Shown in pieces: positions 17,415-25,630 of a stretch of 64,000 nucleotides of DNA. Numbering within the stretch: position 1 is the stretch's first letter; every line of letters begins with the position of its first letter. The position numbers were made by a program, and so were the translations under genes. Source of the stretch: an uncultured Lachnospiraceae bacterium (GTDB lineage: Bacteria > Bacillota > Clostridia > Lachnospirales > Lachnospiraceae); assembly GCA_947567595.1 (NCBI GenBank), contig CANOMQ010000001.1, forward strand, positions 141,613-205,612. Direction: 5' to 3'. The notes beneath the pieces were generated by a model. That model made no database searches. It had not been told where the DNA came from and saw only the letters and a program-made list of their open reading frames with translations.

Positions 17415-18968
17415 ATGAATAGAAGACATTATTTGCTAATCATTATGTTTATCGCTGTGCTCAGCAGGATTATGTTGATTGATCAGTACCCCGGAGGTAT
17501 TCATGCGGATGAGGCATTTTCGGGTTATGAGGCGTGGTCATTGTTTCAATATGGGACGGATTCTGCCGGGTACACCAATCCTGTGTATTTGACCGTATGG
17601 GGCGGTGGTATGAGCGTCCTAAATTCACTGCTCATGATACCGGGGATTGCTTTGTTTGGACTGAACGCTGTTACGGTAAAGCTTCCGGTTGTTTTTATGG
17701 GAGTGATATCTGTTTTTGTTTTTTACCTGCTGTTGAAAGAAACGGTTGACGAGAAGACGGCTTTATGGGGAAGTCTGCTGCTTGCTATCAGTCCGTGGCA
17801 TATTATGATTAGCAGATATGGTATGGATGCAAACTTGTGCCCCGCCTTTTTGCTGCTTGCAATGTATCTGACGGTTCTTGGCATTAAGAATAACAGGTGG
17901 CTTATATGGGCAGCTGCAGCATGGGGAATTGCATTATATTCGTATGTAGTATTGTGGATTTTTGAACCGATTTTTTTGCTCCTGCTTTTAGGATATTGTG
18001 TGAAATATAAAAAAATTCGCGATCTTAAGCAGGCGTTTTTGGCGGCTGCTGTTCTAGCGGTGATTGCATTGCCGCTAATCGTATTTATCTGTGTGAATAT
18101 GGGAATCATTCCAGAAATAAAGACAGGCATTTTGTCGATTCCGAAACTTGAAGGATTCCGGTCCAAAGAGCTTGGAATCGGTGGATATTTGTTAAATATA
18201 AAGAGGATTGTACGGTGTTTTATATTGCAGAGTGACGGATATTTATGGAATAGTATTCCATTCTTTGGTGTCTACTATCTTTTTTCCACGCCGATTTCTG
18301 CTGTGGGGTTGATTGCAGTGGTAAAGAGAAGCATGGCGGATTTAAAAAATAAGGAATTTGGGTATGCATTTGTCCTGTTAATTTGGATTGCGTCTGCAGT
18401 TATTATGGCATTTACGCAGACTACGGGAACAAATCTGACGAGAATCAATCCAATGAATCCTGCAATGTTTATCTTAGTGGCAGTGGGGATTCAATGGATT
18501 ATCAGTAAAATCAGATTTTGCAGGGCAGAGGCGGCTGCGGTGGCAATTTATGCGATAAGTTTTGTGTGTTTTATGGTATATTATTTTACTGGTTACGGTG
18601 AGACAATTGCAAAACGGCAGCTTTCGGGAGCGGGAGAAGCGTTAGCATATGCTGATTCACAATATGAAACAGGTGTTTATGGAGATTATATTTATATAGA
18701 AGGTCCGCTTCGGCATTCACAAGTGCTTTTTTATACCCAATTTCCTACAGATGAATATATAGCGTCTGTGGAACAAGAGATTTCTGAGAATGGAACATAT
18801 GAAGTAAAAGGTTTTGGACGATTTCGATGGGGGGAACCGTCAAAACATGGGAATATCTGTCTGATACCTGTGGACGAACTCGAACTGTATACCAATAGGG
18901 GGTATGATGTGCAAGTGTTTGACACGTATGCAGTTGCACTGCCGCGCGTATCAGGTGAGTCAGGTTGA
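17415..18968 (+). CDS. PMT/ArnT-like GT-C glycosyltransferase
   Basis: A 517-residue polytopic membrane protein. The first outer loop carries YPGGIHADEAFSGYEAW, with the Asp-Glu pair of PMT_2/ArnT-type GT-C enzymes; ISPWHIMISRYGMDANLCP is another typical segment. About ten membrane helices end near residue 395, and a soluble domain of roughly 110 residues follows. It should transfer a sugar from polyprenyl phosphate outside the membrane. AGGGGGAAAG just ahead of the ATG is the ribosome site. Fourth full-length GT-C candidate in the first 19 kb other than the GtrII-like one. Confidence 0.85.
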   Translation: MNRRHYLLIIMFIAVLSRIMLIDQYPGGIHADEAFSGYEAWSLFQYGTDSAGYTNPVYLTVWGGGMSVLNSLLMIPGIALFGLNAVTVKLPVVFMGVISVFVFYLLLKETVDEKTALWGSLLLAISPWHIMISRYGMDANLCPAFLLLAMYLTVLGIKNNRWLIWAAAAWGIALYSYVVLWIFEPIFLLLLLGYCVKYKKIRDLKQAFLAAAVLAVIALPLIVFICVNMGIIPEIKTGILSIPKLEGFRSKELGIGGYLLNIKRIVRCFILQSDGYLWNSIPFFGVYYLFSTPISAVGLIAVVKRSMADLKNKEFGYAFVLLIWIASAVIMAFTQTTGTNLTRINPMNPAMFILVAVGIQWIISKIRFCRAEAAAVAIYAISFVCFMVYYFTGYGETIAKRQLSGAGEALAYADSQYETGVYGDYIYIEGPLRHSQVLFYTQFPTDEYIASVEQEISENGTYEVKGFGRFRWGEPSKHGNICLIPVDELELYTNRGYDVQVFDTYAVALPRVSGESG

Positions 18969-18998
18969 TGGTTATATGGAATTCATTTGGAGGTTTGT

Positions 18999-21119
18999 AT
19001 GGAACAGTATGCTGGTGTTATTGCTTTATGCATTGTACCGGGAATATTGGCGGCGTTTGTGCATAAAAAATGTGCGGAATATGATGAGTTTGATATAAAA
19101 AATATATACTATTATAGCATTATAAATTGTTGCGTAATGTCATTTTTGAAGATGGCGTTAGGTGATGGTGGACGTACGATCTTTTCCAGCTTTCATTTGA
19201 TAGAAGGAAAAACTTATCTGCATTATGGGGTACCGCTTGTTATTTTGGCATTAATTTTGCCAATGATGATAAGCAGAATTTTAGGGAACCATAAAAGAAA
19301 CGAGCTTTTGAAGCATTTTGGCTCCACATTTTCGTTTTTAGTGGGAATTGTTTTTTTGGGAATTGGAGAAATTACAAACATCCATTGTGTGATTATTGCT
19401 ATTTGTTCTTTGGTCTTTTCGGTGATTGTGCTTTTTTTCGGGAAGGAAGCTGTTAAGTTTTACGTACCGGAAACAAAAAAAGAACGGATCGGTTTTTTGC
19501 TTCCCATTATTTTACTGTGGACAATTACGGTTTTGATTTTTGAACCAAATCAACTGCTGCTCCACAATCTTGAGGAATTTACAATACCATATGTTGATTT
19601 TTTTTGCATTATGCTTGTGGAAAGTATAGTTTTGACAGTAATTTATATGCTGATGGGGGTTTTTATTTTATCAGATCGGCAGTTTAAGGCATTTGGAACA
19701 ATAATATTTGGCGTTTGCGTGGCGGGATATATTCAGGGAAATTTTTTAAATGGAGACATGTTGTTGATGGACGGAACCGTCCAGACATGGACGAATGTGC
19801 AGAAAATCATGAACAGTATCCTATGGATTGCGATGATTGCGGTGGCATTTTTTATAAATTATAATGGACGTCATAGAACAGTCTGCAAACGGATTGTACA
19901 GTGTGTATGTATTTATATCAGCTTAATGCAGGTGCTGTCGCTTATTTTTATGATTGTAACTACAGAGTTCCCAAAGAAGGAGAATGAATTTGTACTTACC
20001 ACAACCGGTATGTTGGAATTGAATCAGAAAAATAATGTTGTTGTGTTTGTGTTGGACTGGTTTGACCGACAGATTATGGACGATATTTTGGAACAGGATC
20101 CGCAGTTTACGGATAACCTTAAGGACTTTACGGACTATACGAATACAACAAGCTGTTATGCTTATACATCATTAGCAGTACCATATCTGCTTACAGGTGT
20201 GGAGTGGGAATATGGCATGGATGCAAAGACATATTGCGATTATGCATATGAAAACAGCAGCCTTTTGCATGATATTCAAAATGAAAATTATAGTATTGGG
20301 ATATATACAGGAAGTGAGTACGTAGGAACTTCTGTCAATAATATGATTTTGAACTATTCAAATGTTTTTACACAGACGCTCGGATATAAGAAGGCTTTTG
20401 ATGTGATGAATAATACTTCAAAATATAAGATGGCACCGTTTGCCGCGAAGCAACTTTATTTTTATACTACGGATGATATCCGTCAGATTGTAATTAACAG
20501 CGGTGAATATTCGATTGACAATGATATTATATTTCATGATGAGCTGAGTCGTAATAAACTGTCAGTGGATGACTCAGACGCGTATAATGGGGCGTTCCGT
20601 TTTTACCATCTGAAAGGTGCACATCCTTTGTTTACCATGAATGAGGCGTTTGAGGAGGTCAAAGAGAATGGGACGCAGTTGTCCCAATCAAGAGGAGCCA
20701 TAAAGCTGGTTTATCAGTATATTGAAGAAATGAAGAAGCTTGGAGTGTATGATTCGGCAACCATTATTATTACGGCGGACCATGGTCAGAACAGAAGTGT
20801 TATGAAGAAAACAGAAATTGCCGGTTCTTATGGCATGACGTCTACGCCGATTTTGTATGTGAAGCTTTCCGGGGAACATCACGAAAACGGACCAAAGACA
20901 TCCACTGCACCGGTATCACATACAGAGTTTATGGCTACTGTTGCGCAGGCAGTTGGCGCAGATGAGCGAAATTACGGAAGGACTTTTGCACAGGTACCGG
21001 AGAATGAGGAAAGAAACAGAGAGTTTACCTATGTTATGCTGCCTGATAAAAAATATAAAAAATATGTTATCAGGGGAGATGCAAATGATGCGGCTGATTG
21101 GATACTGGTTGAGGAATAA
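18999..21119 (+). CDS. membrane-anchored sulfatase-fold transferase (LtaS/phosphoethanolamine-transferase-like)
   Basis: A 706-residue protein. About eight or nine membrane helices (residues 1-325) precede an outer alkaline-phosphatase-superfamily domain starting NNVVVFVLDWFDRQ near residue 345. TSCYAYTSLAVPYLLTG likely holds the nucleophile and IITADHGQN (Asp594-His595) the metal ligands. GGAGG at 18989-18993 selects ATG 18999 over an in-frame TTG at 18987. Unlike the 5'-truncated homologue at the window start, it lacks the GWTIA motif, so the two probably transfer different groups or act on different acceptors. It immediately precedes the aminoethylphosphonate module, although an operator-like repeat separates them. 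Confidence 0.8.
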   Translation: MEQYAGVIALCIVPGILAAFVHKKCAEYDEFDIKNIYYYSIINCCVMSFLKMALGDGGRTIFSSFHLIEGKTYLHYGVPLVILALILPMMISRILGNHKRNELLKHFGSTFSFLVGIVFLGIGEITNIHCVIIAICSLVFSVIVLFFGKEAVKFYVPETKKERIGFLLPIILLWTITVLIFEPNQLLLHNLEEFTIPYVDFFCIMLVESIVLTVIYMLMGVFILSDRQFKAFGTIIFGVCVAGYIQGNFLNGDMLLMDGTVQTWTNVQKIMNSILWIAMIAVAFFINYNGRHRTVCKRIVQCVCIYISLMQVLSLIFMIVTTEFPKKENEFVLTTTGMLELNQKNNVVVFVLDWFDRQIMDDILEQDPQFTDNLKDFTDYTNTTSCYAYTSLAVPYLLTGVEWEYGMDAKTYCDYAYENSSLLHDIQNENYSIGIYTGSEYVGTSVNNMILNYSNVFTQTLGYKKAFDVMNNTSKYKMAPFAAKQLYFYTTDDIRQIVINSGEYSIDNDIIFHDELSRNKLSVDDSDAYNGAFRFYHLKGAHPLFTMNEAFEEVKENGTQLSQSRGAIKLVYQYIEEMKKLGVYDSATIIITADHGQNRSVMKKTEIAGSYGMTSTPILYVKLSGEHHENGPKTSTAPVSHTEFMATVAQAVGADERNYGRTFAQVPENEERNREFTYVMLPDKKYKKYVIRGDANDAADWILVEE

Positions 21120-21165
21120 TAGGGCATGACGGCTATGGTCTTTGAATTATGGGAAAATCGGTAAT

Positions 21166-21205
21166 TTGACATTTTGCGCATGAAAGCAAAATGTGAAAAT
21201 ATAAA
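21166..21205 (+). promoter_or_regulatory. inverted repeat and promoter-like boxes ahead of the phosphonate operon
   Basis: ACATTTTGC (21169-21177) and GCAAAATGT (21186-21194) form a perfect 9-bp inverted repeat with an 8-base gap. A consensus TTGACA at 21166-21171 overlaps its left arm, and TATAAA lies at 21200-21205. The two boxes are 28 bases apart, too far for a standard promoter, so I read this as a regulator-binding site or hairpin near a promoter rather than a complete promoter. It is the only gap over 100 bases at the head of the phosphonate genes. Confidence 0.35.
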
Positions 21206-21231
21206 TTGTAAAAGTGGTATGGAGGGTTAAA

Positions 21232-22527
21232 ATGAAAAAAGTATACACTTGTTTTTGCACGGATGTGATACATGAAGGGCATCTGAATATTCTGAAAGAA
21301 GCGAAAAAATACGGTGCTGTGACAGTAGGTATTTTGAGTGACGCGGCAATGATTAAGTTTAACAGATACCCGACGATTACAATCGAAGAACGAAGGAAGC
21401 TTGTGGAAGATACAAAGCTTGCGGATGAGGTTGTTATTCAGGATGAAATCATGTATGATGAAACGATAGCACGAATGGAGCCGGATTATGTCATTCACGG
21501 TGACAACTGGTGTACGGGACCGGAGCGGGCGATTCGCCAAAACGTAATTGATAATCTTGCAAAATACGGCGGTGAATTGATTGAGGTCGGCTATACGTAT
21601 AATGAAAACGTGAAAAAGATTGACGCAAACATGAAGGAAAAGCTTGCGATGCCGGAGTACAGAAGAAAGCGTCTGCGCCAGCTGTTAAAGCTTTGTCCTG
21701 TTGTGAAAACGATAGAAGTTCACAGCGGCTTGACGGGGCTGATTGCAGAAAAGACAATTGTTGAGCATAACGGTGAATTAAATCAGTTTGATGCGATGTG
21801 GCTTTCAAGCCTGTGTGATTCGACGGCGAAGGGGAAACCTGATATTGAGCTTGTGGATATGTCATCCAGAATGCGTACGATTGATGACGTTATGGAGGTG
21901 ACGACAAAGCCGATTATTTTGGATGGGGATACGGGTGGACTGATTGAGCATTTTGTGTACAATGTACGTACGCTGGAGCGTATGGGCGTGTCAGCGGTGA
22001 TTATTGAGGATAAGACGGGATTAAAGAAAAATTCCCTGTTTGGGACAGAGGTGGAACAGACACAGGATTCGATTGAGAATTTCTGTAATAAGATTCGGGC
22101 AGGCAAGAATGCGCAGCGGACAGAAGAATTTATGATTATTGCGCGGATTGAGAGCCTGATTTTGGAGAAGGGACAGGAGGATGCATTAAAACGTGCATTC
22201 GCATATGTTGATGCAGGGACGGATGCCATCATGATTCATTCCAGAAAGAAATCGCCGGATGAGATTTTTGCGTTTTGTGATGCATTCCGCAAACAGGACA
22301 GCGATACACCGATTGTCGTGGTGCCGACTTCGTTTAACAGTGTCACGGAAGCAGAACTTGCGGCGCATGGCGTCAAGATTGTCATTTATGCAAATCAGCT
22401 TACAAGAAGCGCGTTTCCTGCAATGCAGAGTACGGCGATGGAGATTCTTAAGAATCACAGGGCATTGGAGGTTGATGAGAAGCTGATGCCGTTTAAGGAG
22501 ATTATTACATTGATTGATGAAATGTAA
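21232..22527 (+). CDS. aepX: bifunctional cytidylyltransferase / phosphoenolpyruvate phosphomutase
   Basis: A 431-residue two-domain protein. Residues 1-130 are a nucleotidyltransferase of the HxGH type (His14-Glu-Gly-His17, YVIHGDNW later). Residues 145-431 are PEP phosphomutase, which converts PEP to phosphonopyruvate and forms the C-P bond: LDGDTGG (Asp231, Asp233) and the signature EDKTGLKKNS at 259-268 fit the EDKxxxKxNS motif that separates PEP mutase from isocitrate-lyase relatives. The fused order matches Fom1-like enzymes, whose extra domain activates a phosphonate with CTP. GGAGG precedes ATG 21232. First gene of the aminoethylphosphonate module; later steps are at 25631 and 26774. 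Confidence 0.93.
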   Translation: MKKVYTCFCTDVIHEGHLNILKEAKKYGAVTVGILSDAAMIKFNRYPTITIEERRKLVEDTKLADEVVIQDEIMYDETIARMEPDYVIHGDNWCTGPERAIRQNVIDNLAKYGGELIEVGYTYNENVKKIDANMKEKLAMPEYRRKRLRQLLKLCPVVKTIEVHSGLTGLIAEKTIVEHNGELNQFDAMWLSSLCDSTAKGKPDIELVDMSSRMRTIDDVMEVTTKPIILDGDTGGLIEHFVYNVRTLERMGVSAVIIEDKTGLKKNSLFGTEVEQTQDSIENFCNKIRAGKNAQRTEEFMIIARIESLILEKGQEDALKRAFAYVDAGTDAIMIHSRKKSPDEIFAFCDAFRKQDSDTPIVVVPTSFNSVTEAELAAHGVKIVIYANQLTRSAFPAMQSTAMEILKNHRALEVDEKLMPFKEIITLIDEM

Positions 22528-22564
22528 AGCGCAGCGTTTTACTTTAGAAAATAAAGGGGAAATA

Positions 22565-23275
22565 ATGAACAGAGAAATTGGAATTATTATGGCGGCAGGG
22601 CTTGGGACGAGAATGCATCCGTTGACGGAAAAAAAACCGAAGCCGCTTTTAAAGGTATTTGGAAAACCACTGATTGAAACGGTAATTGAGGGATTGCGGA
22701 GAAGAGATATTGCGGATATTTATATTGTTGTAGGATACTTGAAGGAGCAGTTTTCTTATCTTACTGAAAAATATAATGAAGTGCATCTTGTAGAAAATCC
22801 GGATTATCTGGTCAAAAATAACATTTCATCAGTCTATGCGGTAAAAGATGTTTTGGGAACTGCAGATTGTTTTATTTGCGAGGCGGATTTGTTGATATCC
22901 GACCTTTCCGTTTTTGAGAAAGATTTGCCCTGTTCAGGATATTATGGAAAGTTGGTAAAGGGGTATTCTGACGACTGGGTGTTTGATTTGCAGGATGGTT
23001 TTATTTCCCGAGTGGGGACAGGCGGGACGGATACTTATAATATGGTTGGTATTTCGTTTTTTAAGAAAGAGGACGCCGAAATTTTGGCAGATGCAATTAT
23101 CGAAGCTTATGGATGTGAAGAAAATGCAAATCTTTACTGGGATGAAGTCGTGGACCAAAATCTTGAGAAGCTTCGCCTTAAAGTCTGGGAGGTTGAGGAG
23201 CATCAGATTGTTGAGATTGACACGGTGGAAGAACTGACGGCGATTGATGCCGCGGCTTTGGCTGAGAATGCCTGA
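22565..23275 (+). CDS. LicC/PntC-like nucleotidyltransferase
   Basis: A 236-residue sugar-phosphate nucleotidyltransferase-fold protein. It opens IGIIMAAGLGTRMHPLTEKK, the nucleotide-binding loop, followed by KPLLKVFGKPLIE, and includes LVENPDYLVKNNISSVYAV and FICEADLLISD. This pattern resembles LicC (choline-phosphate cytidylyltransferase) and PntC (aminoethylphosphonate cytidylyltransferase) more than hexose-1-phosphate enzymes. In this setting the likely reaction is CTP plus 2-aminoethylphosphonate to CMP-aminoethylphosphonate. I start at ATG 22565 behind AAAGGGGA. The gene upstream already carries a separate HxGH cytidylyltransferase domain, so which enzyme activates the phosphonate is open. 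Confidence 0.82.
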   Translation: MNREIGIIMAAGLGTRMHPLTEKKPKPLLKVFGKPLIETVIEGLRRRDIADIYIVVGYLKEQFSYLTEKYNEVHLVENPDYLVKNNISSVYAVKDVLGTADCFICEADLLISDLSVFEKDLPCSGYYGKLVKGYSDDWVFDLQDGFISRVGTGGTDTYNMVGISFFKKEDAEILADAIIEAYGCEENANLYWDEVVDQNLEKLRLKVWEVEEHQIVEIDTVEELTAIDAAALAENA

Positions 23276-23292
23276 AAGAGGAAAGACTGAAA

Positions 23293-25194
23293 ATGGAAAT
23301 TTTATATAATGTTTTTGAAGCAGTCATGAATGGCTGTTATACACTTTGCAGAAATTACGGAGCAGCAATTCTGCTTTTTACTCTGATTAGTAAAATCGTA
23401 CTGCTTCCCGTTTCTGTTTGGGTACAGAAAAACTCAATTAAAATGGTAAAGATGCAGCCGGAAATTAATTTTATCATGGTGAAGCACTTTGGGGATAAGG
23501 ATACGATCGCGGAGGAGCAGGCAGCCGTTTATAAGCGGGAAAAATATCATCCGATGGCATCGATTTTTCCGCTGATCATACAGCTTGTCTTGCTGATGTG
23601 CGTGATAGAGGTCATCAAAAGGGGAATGAATAATCCCTCCATAAGCATGGATTTTTGCGGCATTGATTTAAGCCTTGTTCCGAGTTTGGAAGGAATCGGC
23701 TTAATCTGGTCGCCGATTGTGGCAGGCTTTTCCGCATGGCTGTTGTGCGTGGCGCAGAACGCAAGCAATGTATTGCAGTCCGAGCAGTCAAAGCTCAACA
23801 AATACGGGTTGATGGCGTTTTCCGTAGGGCTTTCACTATATCTTGGCTGGTTTGTGTCCGTTGGCGTGGCGCTTTACTGGACGGCAAGCAACGTGTTTGC
23901 CATTATACAGCTTTACATTCTCAACTGGCTGATTAATCCGAAAAAATATGTGGATTATGAGGCGCTGGAAGCGAGCAAAAAGGAGTTGGAACAGCTTGGC
24001 AACATAGGCGGCAGGAAGCGCAGACGTTTTGGGGATCCTGAGGCAAAGAGGGAGCGTCAGGATTATAAACGCTTTTTTTCCATTGTCAATAAGCATCTGG
24101 TATTTTACTCGGAGAGCAGCGGATTTTATAAATATTATAAAGGCTTTATTGAGTATCTGATACAAAATACAAATCTGGCAATTCACTATATCACAAGCGA
24201 TCCTGATGATGTGATTTTTGAGATTGCAAAGGAGAAAACACAGATTAAGCCTTATTATATCGGGGAAAAACGATTGATAACGCTGATGATGAAGCTTGAG
24301 GCGGACATGATGGTGATGACGATGCCTGACCTTGAAAATTATCACATCAAGCGCAGCTATATAGATAAGAATATCGAATACGTAAACGTGCGTCATGAGA
24401 TGGACAGCCTGAATCTCACATACCGTACGGGTGCACTGGACCATTACGATACGGTTTTTTGCACCGGAAAGCATCATAAGGAAGAGGTTGAAAAGCTGGA
24501 AGCGGCGTATGGACTGCCAAAAAAGAAGATTGTCGAGTGCGGCTATCCCCTGCTTGATGAGATGCGCGCGGATTATGAAAAACGCACTGATTTGGCGCAT
24601 GACAAAAAACGTATTTTGATCGCACCTTCGTGGCAGGAAGGCAATATTGTCGACAGCTGTCTTGAAAAAATACTTGATAATTTAAAAGGAGAGGGTTATT
24701 ATATAACGGTACGACCGCATCCGCAGCATGTACGCCATAGAGGCGAATTTATGGAGCAGTTGAAAAAACGGTATGAACAGGATGACGACATTGCAATACA
24801 GACGGATTTTTCTTCGAACAGTACGGTGTTTGAGGCGGATCTTGTGATTACGGACTGGTCAAGCATCGCCTATGAATATGCGTATACGACAAGGAAGCCG
24901 GTACTTTTTATCAATACACCGATGAAAGTGATGAATCCGGAATATCAGAAAATTGATACGGTTCCCATTAACATCCTGATACGGGAGGAGCTTGGCTGTT
25001 CTCTTGATACGGATAAACTGGACAGGCTTTCCGAACGTGTGAGTATGCTGCTTGCGCATAGCAAAGAATATTATGATAAGATTGGTTCTTTTGTGGATGA
25101 ATATGTATATCATTTAGGAACAAGCGCGGAGGTTGGCGCAAAATATATGATCGAACAGATACAGAAAAAGATTCAGGAAAAGAAAAAAGGATAA
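23293..25194 (+). CDS. YidC/Oxa1-like membrane domain fused to a TagF/CDP-glycerol glycerophosphotransferase-like domain
   Basis: A 633-residue fusion. Residues 1 to about 220 look like a YidC/Oxa1 insertase: GAAILLFTLISKIVLLPVSV then KMVKMQPEI, four further hydrophobic stretches, and ALYWTASNVFAIIQLYIL at the end. Lys34 stands where Bacillus-type YidC has its groove arginine. Residues 265-620 look like the TagB/TagF CDP-alcohol phosphotransferase fold: VRHEMDSL (His368), TVRPHPQHV (His476) and VITDWSSIAYEYAY (518-531), corresponding to the catalytic histidines and DYSS-type motif. The obvious substrate here is CMP-aminoethylphosphonate made by the neighbours, with a lipid-linked or surface glycan as acceptor. 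That job is inferred from position; the domain calls rest on motifs. Confidence 0.83.
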   Translation: MEILYNVFEAVMNGCYTLCRNYGAAILLFTLISKIVLLPVSVWVQKNSIKMVKMQPEINFIMVKHFGDKDTIAEEQAAVYKREKYHPMASIFPLIIQLVLLMCVIEVIKRGMNNPSISMDFCGIDLSLVPSLEGIGLIWSPIVAGFSAWLLCVAQNASNVLQSEQSKLNKYGLMAFSVGLSLYLGWFVSVGVALYWTASNVFAIIQLYILNWLINPKKYVDYEALEASKKELEQLGNIGGRKRRRFGDPEAKRERQDYKRFFSIVNKHLVFYSESSGFYKYYKGFIEYLIQNTNLAIHYITSDPDDVIFEIAKEKTQIKPYYIGEKRLITLMMKLEADMMVMTMPDLENYHIKRSYIDKNIEYVNVRHEMDSLNLTYRTGALDHYDTVFCTGKHHKEEVEKLEAAYGLPKKKIVECGYPLLDEMRADYEKRTDLAHDKKRILIAPSWQEGNIVDSCLEKILDNLKGEGYYITVRPHPQHVRHRGEFMEQLKKRYEQDDDIAIQTDFSSNSTVFEADLVITDWSSIAYEYAYTTRKPVLFINTPMKVMNPEYQKIDTVPINILIREELGCSLDTDKLDRLSERVSMLLAHSKEYYDKIGSFVDEYVYHLGTSAEVGAKYMIEQIQKKIQEKKKG

Positions 25195-25212
25195 AAGAGT
25201 GGAGGAAAAGCG

Positions 25213-25473
25213 ATGAAAAAAGGAATTTTGAAATTGTTGGGGTTTGGATATGTGGGATTATGCGGAATGCTTTTGTTTGGAGCAAATGCGAAAGCGTATA
25301 TTGATCCATCCGTGGCAACCTATGCGATTCAGGCGGTTGCAGGTATTGTGATTGCAATCGGTGCGGCTGTCGGTATTTATTTCAGAAGGGCAAAGAAAAA
25401 GCTGAACGATAAGCTTGGCATTGACGAGAACAAAAATAAGGAAGTGGAATCAGACGATATTATTGTGAAATAG
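25213..25473 (+). CDS. small single-pass membrane protein with YIDP motif
   Basis: An 86-residue protein. Residues 1-28 form a signal-like helix ending AKA, immediately followed by YIDPSVATYAIQ, a second helix (about 38-58) and a basic-then-acidic cytoplasmic tail. Small proteins with a signal sequence followed by AYIDP occur beside surface-glycan genes in Firmicutes, but I know of no defined function. A GGAGG site lies ahead of the ATG, and it starts 18 bases after the YidC-TagF-like fusion, so it is probably a partner of that protein at the membrane. It ends the first half of the phosphonate operon, just before a terminator-like hairpin. Confidence 0.75.
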   Translation: MKKGILKLLGFGYVGLCGMLLFGANAKAYIDPSVATYAIQAVAGIVIAIGAAVGIYFRRAKKKLNDKLGIDENKNKEVESDDIIVK

Positions 25474-25481
25474 TTACGGCG

Positions 25482-25516
25482 GGGCGGGTTTGATATAGAC
25501 CGCCCTATCCTGTTTT
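25482..25516 (+). terminator. possible intrinsic terminator or attenuator
   Basis: GGGCGG (25482-25487) pairs with CCGCCC (25500-25505) across a 12-base loop, followed by TATCCTGTTTT. The stem is short but all G-C; the T-rich tail is interrupted. It sits between the small membrane protein and the transaminase gene, so it may reduce rather than stop transcription into the second half of the phosphonate module. Confidence 0.4.
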
Positions 25517-25543
25517 ATGCACACGGGCATCCAAAGGAAGGAT

Positions 25544-25573
25544 GTCATCAAACCGATAAACCGGTTTGACGAC
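25544..25573 (+). other. strong RNA hairpin ahead of the transaminase gene
   Basis: GTC-a-TCAAACCG (25544-25555) pairs with CGGTTTGA-c-GAC (25562-25573), giving 11 of 12 pairs around a six-base loop. No T run follows, so it is not a terminator. Flanking CGGGC (25534-25538) and GCCCG (25578-25582) could extend it into a longer folded leader. It may be a processing or stability element within the phosphonate operon. Confidence 0.4.
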
Positions 25574-25630
25574 GGACGCCCGGCGCATGCGTAGGGAAAA
25601 TGAAGTTTGTGGAAGGAGTTGGCAATACAA

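Noticed and set aside
21166-21205. Complete promoter from TTGACA and TATAAA
   Set aside because: The boxes are 28 bases apart, far beyond the usual 16-18; kept only as a regulatory candidate.
23836-24600. A 254-codon minus-strand open frame inside the YidC-TagF-like gene
   Set aside because: Antisense to a well-supported gene with domain motifs; its product shows no recognisable domain.
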